From Elusimicrobiota bacterium (GTDB taxonomy: Bacteria; CG03; SLGR01): a stretch of 64,000 nucleotides of DNA. Below the pieces are notes generated by a model. It was not told the DNA's origin and made no database searches. It saw only the letters and a list, made by a program, of their open reading frames with translations. The stretch spans positions 1 through 64,000 of the forward strand of contig PWEK01000094.1 in the NCBI GenBank assembly GCA_003553445.1, written 5' to 3'. Numbering within the stretch: the first letter of the stretch is position 1; every line of letters begins with the position of its first letter. A program made the translations under genes and the position numbers. Positions 45,621 to 53,298 of this stretch are shown here, piece after piece.

Positions 45621-45757
45621 GGTAATTTATCGGGAAAGCCGGTCGGGCCCTCCCCAAGAGACTTACAGCCCTGACCGAAGGGCTCCTCATGGCATTTCCG
45701 GTTGTTTATTTCCGTTACTCTCTTCAGTTTCACCTTGAAAATTGAAATGATTATCAC
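45617..45757 (-). CDS. Possible 46-aa protein coupled to the sugar isomerase
   Basis: GTG 45757 opens a frame ending in TGA at 45617-45619, which overlaps the isomerase ATG as ATGA. The peptide has a beta-strand-like hydrophobic start (IIISIFKVKLKR) and two Cys (RKCHEEPFGQGCKS). No family is recognised and the ribosome-binding site is weak, so it could be a leader ORF for coupled translation or a chance frame. Confidence 0.3.
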   Translation of the reverse strand: MIIISIFKVKLKRVTEINNRKCHEEPFGQGCKSLGEGPTGFPDKLP

Positions 45758-45868
45758 ATCCGGTTATTTCTTTCAATTATAAATCATACCCGGGCTTACC
45801 TCCCTGTAGCAATTGGCGCACTCTTTGCAGTCAATCTGCAGAACGATTTTGGATATTACCTGACTTAA

Positions 45869-46696
45869 TTATTTCCGGTATTCCTCTATCTCCAATATAT
45901 CAAGAAACGCTTTTATCCGTTCGTAAGCATCCCGCTGAACTCTTTGTTGCTCCTCTAAATCCTCCGCTTCTAAAAAGTTGGCAACCCAAACCGGTCCTGG
46001 CGAATCTACAGCAACAAACTTACTCCGTACTTTCTCAAGGCCCTCTTTTACCAGTTTATTACTTAAATGCGATTTAAATAAATATCCCAATTTACTGATA
46101 CCGCCGGGGTAATTCTTCAACAAAAACCAGATATCATAGGCGTCTTTTTCTTTGTATCTATCCCAGAGGGTCATTCCTTTGGTCGTTACAAATGGCACTG
46201 CGCCCGGAATTTTAAACTTGACTTTATTTACCCCACCACCGGGCATCTCTTTTTTAAGTTCACATTCCACCGGTTCATCAAATACAAGGTCACAGCCTCT
46301 TGCTTTACGGGCATTTATGTCCTGGAATTTCTGTGTTCTTCTTGATTTTCCCGTGCCGCCGTATTCACCTGCCAGTAAGTTTACTTCAACTGTTTTTCCT
46401 TCAATGTGACGATGGAATATAAAAGGTTGTTTATCACTTTGCCGGTAATCTCTGTCCTTAAGCAACTGAAGAATTGTTTTATAGGATCCTGTAGAAATAT
46501 GTTTAAAATCAAAAGCTATATCTATATCCAAGCTCCCGATATGCCGGTGGGAATGCTCTCTGAGCATAAAATATGGCACCCAGCCACCTATAATAACCAT
46601 GTTTTCTTTGAAACTTCTCAGCGCAGTCATTATTTCAACAAGAACGGATAAGCAGAATTCTACTTCTTCCCTTGGATAATCTGACTTTTTAACCAA
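45869..46696 (-). CDS. AbiEii-type nucleotidyltransferase toxin
   Basis: 275 aa. A polymerase-beta-like nucleotidyltransferase with VIIGGWVPYFML followed by GSLDIDIAFD, corresponding to the GG...DxD signature of AbiEii/MenT toxins; KTVEVNLLAG supplies the later acidic position and the Lys. The C-terminal half is helical (KDAYDIWFLLKNYPGG, typical of the family). It overlaps the upstream antitoxin-like gene by 37 nt. In type IV systems the toxin blocks growth by modifying tRNA or nucleotides, which can abort phage infection. Confidence 0.8.
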   Translation of the reverse strand: MVKKSDYPREEVEFCLSVLVEIMTALRSFKENMVIIGGWVPYFMLREHSHRHIGSLDIDIAFDFKHISTGSYKTILQLLKDRDYRQSDKQPFIFHRHIEGKTVEVNLLAGEYGGTGKSRRTQKFQDINARKARGCDLVFDEPVECELKKEMPGGGVNKVKFKIPGAVPFVTTKGMTLWDRYKEKDAYDIWFLLKNYPGGISKLGYLFKSHLSNKLVKEGLEKVRSKFVAVDSPGPVWVANFLEAEDLEEQQRVQRDAYERIKAFLDILEIEEYRK

Positions 46697-47754
46697 TTTT
46701 TTTCAATAAACCTCTCGTATATTATATGTGCCGCTTCTTCTCCCCTGCCTTTATAATTTATTAAGTCCAGATATAACTGAATATTCGAAACCACGTTCTG
46801 CCCGTTTATATTCTGAAGTCCGTTAAAGATCCCCCCGTCATAAGGAATTAAAAGAGAAAAATTAGAACCCGTTTCCACTTTTTTTATGTTTAAGCTATTT
46901 TCAATATCTTCTAATCCTTTTTCTAGGTACGCAAATCCCCTGTTATACCTTAAAGTAGGAGCTACCCTTGCAGATCCAGACGTGAGCGTGAAGGCATATA
47001 AAATATTATTTTTATTACAATAATTGCGGAATTCGGTTTCAAATTTTCTGATATCTTCAAGTGTGTAATAGTTTACCATATCATTTTTTTTATAACTATA
47101 ACTATCCGCCCAGTATTCTAATAATTCCCTCGGCTTCTTTAAATAAAATTCGGGACCTGTTTCCGTTTTTCTTTCTTCAATATATTCATACTCCATAAGC
47201 CTTTTTTTTATATTAGATGCCAGCCCCATGCTTATATCAGCTTCCCGGGCCAGGTCCTTAACAAACCATGCTTCTTTTTCGGAATTAAGTAATACCCTTA
47301 AAGCCCTGGTGGATTTTGTTGAAAGTATTGATTTTAATCGTCTTTTGTTTGGGTAGGGGTTGGGTTTTCCCTCTACGCTAATATAAATCCCTTCGAAATT
47401 TATAAAGCAGTTTCCAGCCAAATCCATATAACCGAAATTCTCACCCCTGCAGATTCGCACCGAGTCTTCAGAAAGATACGGAGCGCAGATAACCCCATAA
47501 TACTGCTTATCAGTATTAAGTTGATTAAGTTTACTTCTCAAACTGTAAACTGCTTCTCTTACATACCTGGGCTGCCCCTTTGATTTTATCTTAAAAACCA
47601 GAGCAAGTTTTTTCTTGACATTATTCTTAACCCTCACTGAAAAATCTATTCCTTCTTCAGTATCTATGAAATTAAATTCAGATATCTGTTTAATGTCAGA
47701 AAAATAACGGTTAAGTCTGTATTTAATTTTTTCTTTTATTTTTTGCTCATTCAT
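46660..47754 (-). CDS. AbiEi-type antitoxin / transcriptional regulator
   Basis: 364 aa from ATG 47754; the longer TTG frame would start inside the promoter. The N-terminal region resembles a REase-fold-like sensor (about 1-130), the middle is a winged helix (ALRVLLNSEKEAWFVKDLAREADISMGLASNIKKRL) and the C-terminal domain matches AbiEi antitoxins (FTLTSGSARVAPTLRY, VSNIQLYLDLINYKGRGEEAA). It overlaps the toxin gene, as in AbiE operons, and a perfect inverted repeat lies just upstream where AbiEi proteins autorepress. Confidence 0.8.
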   Translation of the reverse strand: MNEQKIKEKIKYRLNRYFSDIKQISEFNFIDTEEGIDFSVRVKNNVKKKLALVFKIKSKGQPRYVREAVYSLRSKLNQLNTDKQYYGVICAPYLSEDSVRICRGENFGYMDLAGNCFINFEGIYISVEGKPNPYPNKRRLKSILSTKSTRALRVLLNSEKEAWFVKDLAREADISMGLASNIKKRLMEYEYIEERKTETGPEFYLKKPRELLEYWADSYSYKKNDMVNYYTLEDIRKFETEFRNYCNKNNILYAFTLTSGSARVAPTLRYNRGFAYLEKGLEDIENSLNIKKVETGSNFSLLIPYDGGIFNGLQNINGQNVVSNIQLYLDLINYKGRGEEAAHIIYERFIEKNWLKSQIIQGKK

Positions 47755-47772
47755 AATTTCAACATATAACTC

Positions 47773-47820
47773 TGTTTCAACGTTTGTTGAAACATTAATA
47801 TATAATGATACATAAGTCAA
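47773..47820 (-). promoter_or_regulatory. Promoter and operator-like inverted repeat of the AbiE operon
   Basis: A perfect palindrome with 9-bp arms, TGTTTCAAC (47773-47781) and GTTGAAACA (47786-47794), sits 19 bp before the start codon. On the minus strand TTGACT (47815-47820) and TAATGT (17-bp spacer) form a plausible promoter whose -10 end touches the repeat. Binding of the winged-helix antitoxin there would block transcription. Confidence 0.6.
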
Positions 47821-48069
47821 GGTCGGCTACATAGTCTCCGAAAATAAGAAGAATGGAAATCGTAATCCCTCCCCTACAAGGAAATACAGACTGTTTTTCT
47901 CTTAAGCTTATCGTATAATATATGCTAAATAAAAATCGGGGCCAAAAAACCTGTGCATTGGTCTGGTAAAGAAAAAAAGGTTTATAAGCAGGTTTTTAAA
48001 ACATAATTAGGGCTCAGTGACATAATTTTATCAGAATTTTTGATCTTGCGGTACGATAAAATAACTATT

Positions 48070-48420
48070 TTATTCAACTTCAAACGCATTTTTGAAAATT
48101 CGCATGGTGTATGGCATTATCTCCACCACATCAAATCTTATATCTATATCATTTATGTTTTTAGTTGAAAGGTATATTTTTGTAAGCTGTATGAGTTTAT
48201 TCTGTTTTTTTATATCCACCGATTCTCTGGGGTAGCCGTAGGCGGGTGTCCGGCGGTACTTTACTTCTATGATGCATAGAAAATCATTTTCGGAGGCAAT
48301 TATATCTATCTCTCCTCTAGCGCATCTCCAGTTTACTTCCTTTATTTCGTATCCTTTTTCCTCCAGAAAGATAATCGCTTCTCTTTCCGCCCCCCTTCCT
48401 TTTAGATAACTGCTTAGTAT
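48070..48420 (-). CDS. yraN: YraN / UPF0102 nuclease-like protein, apparent AUA start
   Basis: The 116-codon frame has no ATG, GTG or TTG at its head but encodes a complete YraN protein. It begins [22 protein letters not shown] and carries the restriction-endonuclease-like motif [19 protein letters not shown] (Asp and E-x-K), with [16 protein letters not shown] after it. The best start is ATA 48420, nine bases after AAGGA and overlapping the rplS stop region by 7 bp. YraN normally lies between rplS/rnhB and comM, which fits. A frame error lower in the gene is ruled out by the intact family pattern. Confidence 0.85.
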   Translation of the reverse strand: MLSSYLKGRGAEREAIIFLEEKGYEIKEVNWRCARGEIDIIASENDFLCIIEVKYRRTPAYGYPRESVDIKKQNKLIQLTKIYLSTKNINDIDIRFDVVEIMPYTMRIFKNAFEVE

Positions 48421-48740
48421 TGCCTCTTTTCCTTTATTCTGGCAGCTTTTCCGTACCTTTCGCGCATATAATAAAGCTTGGCTCTTCTTACCTTGCCCCT
48501 CTTTAATACTTTTATTTTCTTTAATAAAGGTGAATGGAGCGGAAATATTTTTTCAACACCGACACCGAATGAATATTTTCTTACGGTGAAGGTTTTATTA
48601 ATGCCCTTGCCGTTTCTGGCAATAACCAAACCTTCAAATGCCTGCGTTCTGTCTCTCATTTTCATTTCTACCCTTACTTCATCACCGGGCCTGAAATCCG
48701 GTATATTTTTTTTAATCTGCTTATCTATCATTCTCGCCAT
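48414..48740 (-). CDS. rplS: 50S ribosomal protein L19
   Basis: 108 aa. [29 protein letters not shown] is the L19 signature, continuing to [26 protein letters not shown] and a C-terminal [10 protein letters not shown]. The start overlaps trmD by 20 nt, the usual arrangement. Confidence 0.97.
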   Translation of the reverse strand: MARMIDKQIKKNIPDFRPGDEVRVEMKMRDRTQAFEGLVIARNGKGINKTFTVRKYSFGVGVEKIFPLHSPLLKKIKVLKRGKVRRAKLYYMRERYGKAARIKEKRQY

Positions 48741-49350
48741 AGCCGGCCTCCTGTTCTCTGTATTCTTCTATCTTCTTATGGTTGCCCGACAGCAATACTT
48801 CGGGTACTTTCAATCCTCTATATTCCCTTGGCCTTGTATATATAGGATATCCCCTATCCTCTTTAATTGAGCGCTTATCTCCTAAAACCCCCGGAATCAG
48901 TCTTGTTACAGCCTCTGAGATTATAAGAGCTGGCAGCTCTCCCCCCGACACAATATAATTCCCGGTGGAAATAACCCTGTCAACAAACTCCCTTATCCTG
49001 TAATCAATCCCCATATATCTTCCGCATATCAGGGTCATATTCTCACCTGCCAGATCATTTGCCATATCCTGATTAAAATCTTCTCCTCCGGGTGAAAGAA
49101 GTATTTTCACTCCGGGATTTTCAAGGCTCTCAAGGGCCCGGGCGATTATGTCCACTTTCATTACCATTCCCGGCCCTCCCCCATAAGGAACATCGTCAAC
49201 TTTTCTATGTTTATCTTCAGAAAAATCTCTTATATCTATTATATTGAATGCAACTTTTTCTTTTTCTACTGCCCTTGCGACCATTCCATATTCTATATAA
49301 GATTTAACCGGTTCCGGGAATATAGTAAGAATATTTATAATATTCTTCAT
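48721..49350 (-). CDS. trmD: tRNA (guanine-N1)-methyltransferase
   Basis: Methylates G37 of tRNAs with G36 using SAM in a knotted SPOUT fold. 209 aa, a little shorter than usual at the C-terminus. Motifs are [33 protein letters not shown] and [15 protein letters not shown]; the position of the usual catalytic Asp in LIDAV is Glu (ISEAV). The gene starts 13 nt after a terminator-like hairpin and directly follows khpA, with no rimM between them. Confidence 0.94.
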   Translation of the reverse strand: MKNIINILTIFPEPVKSYIEYGMVARAVEKEKVAFNIIDIRDFSEDKHRKVDDVPYGGGPGMVMKVDIIARALESLENPGVKILLSPGGEDFNQDMANDLAGENMTLICGRYMGIDYRIREFVDRVISTGNYIVSGGELPALIISEAVTRLIPGVLGDKRSIKEDRGYPIYTRPREYRGLKVPEVLLSGNHKKIEEYREQEAGYGENDR

Positions 49351-49357
49351 TTTATAC

Positions 49358-49406
49358 TAAAAACCCCTTACCCTGATAATCCGGATATATAATCAGGGGA
49401 AGGGGT
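49358..49406 (-). terminator. Intrinsic terminator or attenuator just before trmD
   Basis: On the minus strand ACCCCTTCCCCTGAT (49392-49406) pairs with ATCAGGGTAAGGGGT (49363-49377) with one mismatch around a 14-nt loop, then five Us follow. It ends only 8-13 bases before the trmD ATG, so it would stop transcription from rpsP-khpA unless antitermination occurs. Confidence 0.75.
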
Positions 49407-49408
49407 GA

Positions 49409-49426
49409 TAGAAGTTTAAACTTCTA
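49409..49426. repeat. 18-bp perfect palindrome between khpA and the trmD attenuator
   Basis: TAGAAGTTTAAACTTCTA is its own reverse complement. It lies 5 bases after the khpA stop and 2 bases before the terminator stem, so it could form an alternative hairpin, a protein site or a 3' end stabiliser. Confidence 0.6.
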
Positions 49427-49430
49427 CCCG

Positions 49431-49670
49431 TTAACTACCTGGTTCTACAATCTCTACAGTTACTCTTTTACCCTGTCTTATTGCAGCGGCATTTACAAGA
49501 GTTCTGATTGCTTTAATGGTTCTTCCTTTTTTACCGATTACTTTTCCCACATCTTCCTGATTTGTGGATATTTCAACTATGGTAGTCTGCTCACCCTCCA
49601 CTTCTCGCGCATCTACTTCTTCCGGATGATCTACTACATTCTTAACTATTTGAATTACCAGATCTTTCAT
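49431..49670 (-). CDS. khpA: KH-domain RNA-binding protein KhpA
   Basis: 79 aa from ATG 49670 (MKDLVIQIVKNVVDHPEEV). Single KH domain with the GKVIGKKGRTIKAIR loop (GxxG). It overlaps rpsP by ATGA. KhpA acts in rRNA processing and cell-division regulation in other bacteria. The longer frame to 49754 is the rpsP shadow. Confidence 0.93.
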   Translation of the reverse strand: MKDLVIQIVKNVVDHPEEVDAREVEGEQTTIVEISTNQEDVGKVIGKKGRTIKAIRTLVNAAAIRQGKRVTVEIVEPGS

Positions 49671-49921
49671 TTCTCCTCCTTGCCAGAGTTCCTTCTTTGT
49701 TTTGCCACCAGCGTTCTTACGGTATCTGACATTTGAGCTCCATTTTGAACCCAAGCATCAATTTTTTTCAGGTCTATTACCGTTTCAGATACGGTGGGAT
49801 GATAATGGCCTATGTTATCAATGACCTTCCCGTCTCTTTTTTTCCGGGAGTCTACCGCCACAACCCTGTAATGCGGATCTTTATGTCTCCCTGTTCTTTT
49901 TAGTCTTATTTTTAAACTCAT
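49667..49921 (-). CDS. rpsP: 30S ribosomal protein S16
   Basis: 84 aa. LKIRLKRTGRHKDPHYRVVAVDSRKKRDGKVIDNIGHY is the S16 signature, continued by GAQMSDTVRTL. No Shine-Dalgarno sequence precedes the ATG; the -10 of a strong promoter ends 10 bp before it. Confidence 0.97.
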   Translation of the reverse strand: MSLKIRLKRTGRHKDPHYRVVAVDSRKKRDGKVIDNIGHYHPTVSETVIDLKKIDAWVQNGAQMSDTVRTLVAKQRRNSGKEEK

Positions 49922-49930
49922 ATTGATTTA

Positions 49931-49958
49931 ATTATATTACAAAATTACGTCTTGTCAA
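49931..49958 (-). promoter_or_regulatory. Promoter of the rpsP operon
   Basis: Minus strand: TTGACA (49953-49958), 16-bp spacer, TATAAT (49931-49936). Predicted start is 49924 or 49925, three or four bases before the ATG at 49921, so the rpsP message is probably leaderless. Confidence 0.8.
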
Positions 49959-50074
49959 CCCTTTTAAATAACGTAATCGTAATCATACTCTCCTTTCCTT
50001 ATTCAACTGCCATTATATAAGTTATTATGAAAAATGCAATTTAGCTGTTTTCAATTTAAGCCGCATCCGGTATC

Positions 50075-50102
50075 TTGACACAATTTGTTTTTTATATATC
50101 TT
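50075..50102 (+). promoter_or_regulatory. Promoter of the DUF4870 gene
   Basis: TTGACA at 50075-50080 and TATCTT at 50097-50102 with a 16-bp spacer, followed by AGGAGA nine bases before ATG 50145. The -10 is a moderate match. Confidence 0.45.
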
Positions 50103-50144
50103 ATAAAATAATACGGTGCTTAAGTAAACACAGGAGAATTTAAA

Positions 50145-50510
50145 ATGAAAAACGATAGCGGAAGAAAAACAACACTGGGAATAGAAAAAAACCTTGAAGC
50201 CCTATTATGCTATTTGTTATTCTGGGTTAGCGGAATCGTTATTTTTATAATCGAAAAAGAAAACAGGTATGTCAGGTTTCACGCAGCACAGTCCATGGCC
50301 GCCTTTGTTATCCTTTTTACATTGTTATTAATATTTCCGGTAGTGCCTATAATAGGATTATTATTGTATTATTTACTGCGCGTTCTAATATTTGTTCTAT
50401 GGCTTTTTCTAATGTATAAGGCTTTTAACGGGGAGGAATATCAACTGCCTTATATTGGGGAATTTGTAAAAAGCAGATTTTTAGATAACAACAATAAAAG
50501 CTCTTCTTAG
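50145..50510 (+). CDS. DUF4870 membrane protein
   Basis: 121 aa with three transmembrane helices. The motif EKENRYVRFHAAQSMAAF between helices I and II and the YKAFNGEEYQLPYIGEF ending are characteristic of DUF4870/YtzC-type proteins. One of the few plus-strand genes here, it is convergent with the zinc-ribbon gene (stop codons one base apart). Function unknown. Confidence 0.9.
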   Translation: MKNDSGRKTTLGIEKNLEALLCYLLFWVSGIVIFIIEKENRYVRFHAAQSMAAFVILFTLLLIFPVVPIIGLLLYYLLRVLIFVLWLFLMYKAFNGEEYQLPYIGEFVKSRFLDNNNKSSS

Positions 50511-51083
50511 CTACGTCATCAAAGCATAAAGAGTGCACTGAAGTGAAAACTTATGTCTTTCAAACCACCTGCACGCATCAATCTCAAACTCTTTACGGGT
50601 GTATAGCGCCGTATCTATAAAATTGCTTTTTTTCTCTTTTCCAAAAACCCAGTAAATCTCTACCGGGGAGCTGAAAAATTTATTTTCCATGATATGCAGC
50701 CTGCTGTTAATATCCCAGCATCCTTCTTCTCCCGCCACCGGAGAACCGAAATAACCGCTTTCTATTATTTTATATCCCTTTTTAAACCTCCAGCCTCTTC
50801 GTTTCTCTACCAACCCCATTTTGTTTTCCTTAGACACTTTTACGGAAACTACAGGATGGGGAAAAGTTGATATATTTGACTCAAAAAAATTAAAATGTTC
50901 AGAAAAGTGAATAACATCAAAACCGTCCGGGATTATTCTCATCAAAACGGATGAGTACCGTTTTTCTTCCGAACTGCACTCTCTGCATGCCGGCAGCCTT
51001 CTGCGTGTGAAAAAATTATCCACGGCCTCAAAAGTATTGCCGCAAATACTACACTTCAGATTTTTCTTACCGGAAATCCTCAT
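50511..51083 (-). CDS. Unknown protein with N-terminal zinc ribbon
   Basis: 190 aa from ATG 51083 (GGAGG five bases ahead). A CxxC pair (LKCSICGNTF) and a second pair (ACRECSSEEKRY) 22 residues later form a zinc ribbon; the rest is beta-rich with VVSVKVSKENK and EIYWVFGKEKK. No family recognised. It is a single gene with its own ribosome-binding site. Confidence 0.65.
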   Translation of the reverse strand: MRISGKKNLKCSICGNTFEAVDNFFTRRRLPACRECSSEEKRYSSVLMRIIPDGFDVIHFSEHFNFFESNISTFPHPVVSVKVSKENKMGLVEKRRGWRFKKGYKIIESGYFGSPVAGEEGCWDINSRLHIMENKFFSSPVEIYWVFGKEKKSNFIDTALYTRKEFEIDACRWFERHKFSLQCTLYALMT

Positions 51084-51277
51084 AAACACCTCCTTTTCCG
51101 GCAGGGAAAGAACTTAAATTTATTTCCCCGTCATAAGCATTTTCTAAAACGTGTTTAAACCATGTAAACAGATCCATTTCAATTTAAATTTAAACACAAA
51201 GAGGCACTTTTTTCAAACAAATATTTTTTTCATATACGAAAGAGTCCGGGTTTCTTTCAGGTAAGTTTAAAGCCTTG

Positions 51278-51646
51278 TTAAATCAGTTCACCAAGCTCCC
51301 GCTTGATCATATCGGCATCTCCAATATTTAACTCAAGAAGACGCCTTAAATGAGCGAAGCTCTCTGAATCTATATGATCCCATGTTAAGCCCATCCTGCC
51401 TTCTTCGCAGTGGGATGTGTGAGCATTCATCCTTATTCTTTCTATTTCTCCAAGCTTGATTTCAACATGCACCTTCACACCTTTTTTATAATTATAATCG
51501 GCGGGTTTTTTTACAAGTATACCTTTCATTGAAACATCAAGCATTTCCGTTTTCCAGCATTTTCCTTCAGATGCGAATTTTACCGGCTTATTTAAAAAGA
51601 CACGCTCAAAGTTTCGTTTTTCATCGGAATTTGTATTTTTAAGCAT
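51278..51646 (-). CDS. PilZ-domain protein
   Basis: 122 aa. The c-di-GMP signature is complete: RNFER (RxxxR, from KRNFERVF) and DVSMKG ([DN]xSxxG), 28 residues apart. It then forms a beta barrel and a C-terminal helix (FAHLRRLLELN). A stand-alone PilZ is probably a c-di-GMP-responsive adaptor for motility or envelope proteins. A TATAAT box lies about 54-59 bp before the start. Confidence 0.88.
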   Translation of the reverse strand: MLKNTNSDEKRNFERVFLNKPVKFASEGKCWKTEMLDVSMKGILVKKPADYNYKKGVKVHVEIKLGEIERIRMNAHTSHCEEGRMGLTWDHIDSESFAHLRRLLELNIGDADMIKRELGELI

Positions 51647-51699
51647 TCAAAATAACCTTTCTTTATTTATAAACATTATTCCTTCATTAAAACTGTATG

Positions 51700-51728
51700 A
51701 TTATACTCTTAGTTTCCTTTAAACACAA
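51700..51728 (-). promoter_or_regulatory. Possible promoter of the PilZ gene
   Basis: Minus strand: TTGTGT (51723-51728), 17-bp spacer, consensus TATAAT (51700-51705). The -35 is a weak match; the -10 is perfect. Confidence 0.5.
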
Positions 51729-51752
51729 ATTATTTTACTTCAACCAAAAAAA

Positions 51753-52457
51753 TCAGCTAACCTTTTTCTTTTCACCTGCGGAAAATATTATGCCAATTTC
51801 ATAAAGAACAATAACCGGCAGGGCAAGAGCAATCTGAGTAAAAACATCAGGTGGAGTTAAAACAGCCGCTGAAATGAAAATAACAACAACAGCAGTTCTT
51901 CTTGATTCTTTCAGCTTTTTTTTTTCAACCAGCCCCATCGTTGTAGCCATTCTCATTATAAGGGGGAGCTGAAACACTATTCCGAATACAATAATCATCA
52001 AAAAAACAAAAGAAACATAACTCCCGACAGTTATCATGGGAGAAATGGCTGCTCCGCCAAAGCCGAGCAAAAACCTCAGCGCTGAAGGAAGAACCCCGAA
52101 AAACCCGAAAAACACCCCCAGCATAAATAGAATGGAGGCAACCGGAAAATACGTTAAGATGAATTTTCTCTCCTTCTTTTTTAAAGCAACCCCCACAAAT
52201 TTCCAAGCCTGGAATATTATAAAAGGAGAAGATATAACTATTCCGGCCAGCAATGAAACCTTTAAAGAAGTAAAGAAAGCCTCTGCAGGGGATATAAACA
52301 CAAGCTCCCTTTCCATCGGGTATTTTACTAATTCAAGAAGTATGCCGTGAAATAGAAAAGCTGCCGCTGAAACCGCGACAGCAAACCCTGCACTTATGAG
52401 TATTCTTCTTCTTAGTTCTTCAAGGTGTTCAAGAAATGGGCGGCGCGTTTTATCCAC
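51753..52457 (-). CDS. tatC: Sec-independent translocase protein TatC
   Basis: Six-helix receptor of the twin-arginine pathway. 234 aa. The N-terminal [11 protein letters not shown] signature and the PxxE-like [14 protein letters not shown] loop bind the Tat signal; helices VI and the RRTAVVVIF segment complete it. It overlaps tatA by 8 bp and the two form a minimal TatAC system. Confidence 0.96.
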   Translation of the reverse strand: MDKTRRPFLEHLEELRRRILISAGFAVAVSAAAFLFHGILLELVKYPMERELVFISPAEAFFTSLKVSLLAGIVISSPFIIFQAWKFVGVALKKKERKFILTYFPVASILFMLGVFFGFFGVLPSALRFLLGFGGAAISPMITVGSYVSFVFLMIIVFGIVFQLPLIMRMATTMGLVEKKKLKESRRTAVVVIFISAAVLTPPDVFTQIALALPVIVLYEIGIIFSAGEKKKVS

Positions 52458-52659
52458 TCTCCTTCTTTTCCGTATCCTTTTTTTCCTTTGTTTTATTCTC
52501 TTCTGGTTTATCTTCTTCCGTCTTCTCTTCAGTCGGATTTTTAAACTCTCTTATCGCTTTCCCAAACGCCCTGGCTATCTCAGGAAGCTTTTTAGCTCCG
52601 AAAAGAAGAAAAATAATTAGAAAAACAACTAAAAGCTCAGGCATTCCCAAACCGAACAT
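52450..52659 (-). CDS. tatA: Twin-arginine translocase subunit TatA
   Basis: 69 aa. [25 protein letters not shown] has the N-terminal helix with the hinge FGAKKLPE and is followed by an amphipathic helix and a charged Glu/Lys-rich tail. The first three residues and the MPEL start match TatA/E, not TatB. Confidence 0.95.
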   Translation of the reverse strand: MFGLGMPELLVVFLIIFLLFGAKKLPEIARAFGKAIREFKNPTEEKTEEDKPEENKTKEKKDTEKKESG

Positions 52660-52661
52660 AT

Positions 52662-52889
52662 TTACACAGCCTCTACTGTTTTCACCCCGGGGAGATTCTT
52701 CTTAAGCATTCTCTCTACTCCGGCCTTAAGTGTCATCTGAGACATCGGGCATCCTGCGCACGCTCCTGTAAGGCGGACCTTTACCACTCCGTCTTCAGAA
52801 ACATCTACAAATTCAATATCTCCCCCGTCCGCCTGAAGAGAAGGCCTTATATTTTCCAGTTCTTTAACAATTTTTTCCTTATCTAACAT
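52662..52889 (-). CDS. NifU-like iron-sulfur scaffold domain protein
   Basis: 75-aa NifU C-terminal (NFU) domain. [13 protein letters not shown] and the cluster motif [12 protein letters not shown] (CxxC) are diagnostic. It probably carries and delivers a 4Fe-4S cluster. Lies 2 nt before tatA. Confidence 0.93.
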   Translation of the reverse strand: MLDKEKIVKELENIRPSLQADGGDIEFVDVSEDGVVKVRLTGACAGCPMSQMTLKAGVERMLKKNLPGVKTVEAV

Positions 52890-52936
52890 GTCTGCTCCTC
52901 TTAATATTTTCTTAATCTAACTTCATGCGCCAAATG

Positions 52937-53167
52937 TCAGGCATTCAGTTTTTTCTCTATTTTTTCCTTGTCAAACCCTATTATCATTTCTCCGTTTATT
53001 TCAACAACCGGAACGCCCATCTGACCGCTTTTGTTAACCATTCTGTCCGCAGCTTCCTGGTTCATAGATACGTCTATTTCATCAAACTTTATACCTTTTT
53101 CTTTCAAATAGTTTTTTGTCATTGTGCAGTAAGGACATGTCGGAGTTGAATATACTTTTACATCCAC
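52937..53167 (-). CDS. Glutaredoxin-like thioredoxin-fold protein
   Basis: 76 aa. VYSTPTCPYCTMTKNYL has the redox CPYC; the cis-Pro loop is MGVPVVEI and GFDKEKIEKKL ends it. Resembles NrdH/YruB-type glutaredoxins found in anaerobes. GTG 53167 follows AAGGAGG with a 6-base gap. Confidence 0.9.
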   Translation of the reverse strand: MDVKVYSTPTCPYCTMTKNYLKEKGIKFDEIDVSMNQEAADRMVNKSGQMGVPVVEINGEMIIGFDKEKIEKKLNA

Positions 53168-53202
53168 TTTTTCCTCCTTTTTAATTTACTTGACCTAGTT
53201 CA

Positions 53203-53231
53203 AATATATCATTTATATTTATACATTGCAA
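53203..53231 (-). promoter_or_regulatory. Possible promoter of the glutaredoxin-NifU-Tat group
   Basis: Minus strand: TTGCAA (53226-53231), 17-bp spacer, TATATT (53203-53208), with a start expected near 53196 and a good ribosome-binding site downstream. Confidence 0.5.
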
Positions 53232-53263
53232 GATTTAAAGATTTAAATATCTGCATATTTCAT

Positions 53264-53292
53264 TTGACAAACGGAAATCATTTAACTATCAT
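53264..53292 (+). promoter_or_regulatory. Promoter of a candidate small RNA
   Basis: TTGACA (53264-53269) and TATCAT (53287-53292) are exactly 17 bp apart, a near-consensus promoter on the strand opposite to all neighbouring genes. Confidence 0.7.
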
Positions 53293-53298
53293 TAATAT

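Noticed and set aside
48721-49350. TrmD with Glu in place of the catalytic Asp as evidence of inactivity
   Set aside because: Asp/Glu exchange at this position may occur in active TrmD families and the other motifs are intact, so it was noted but not reported as unusual.
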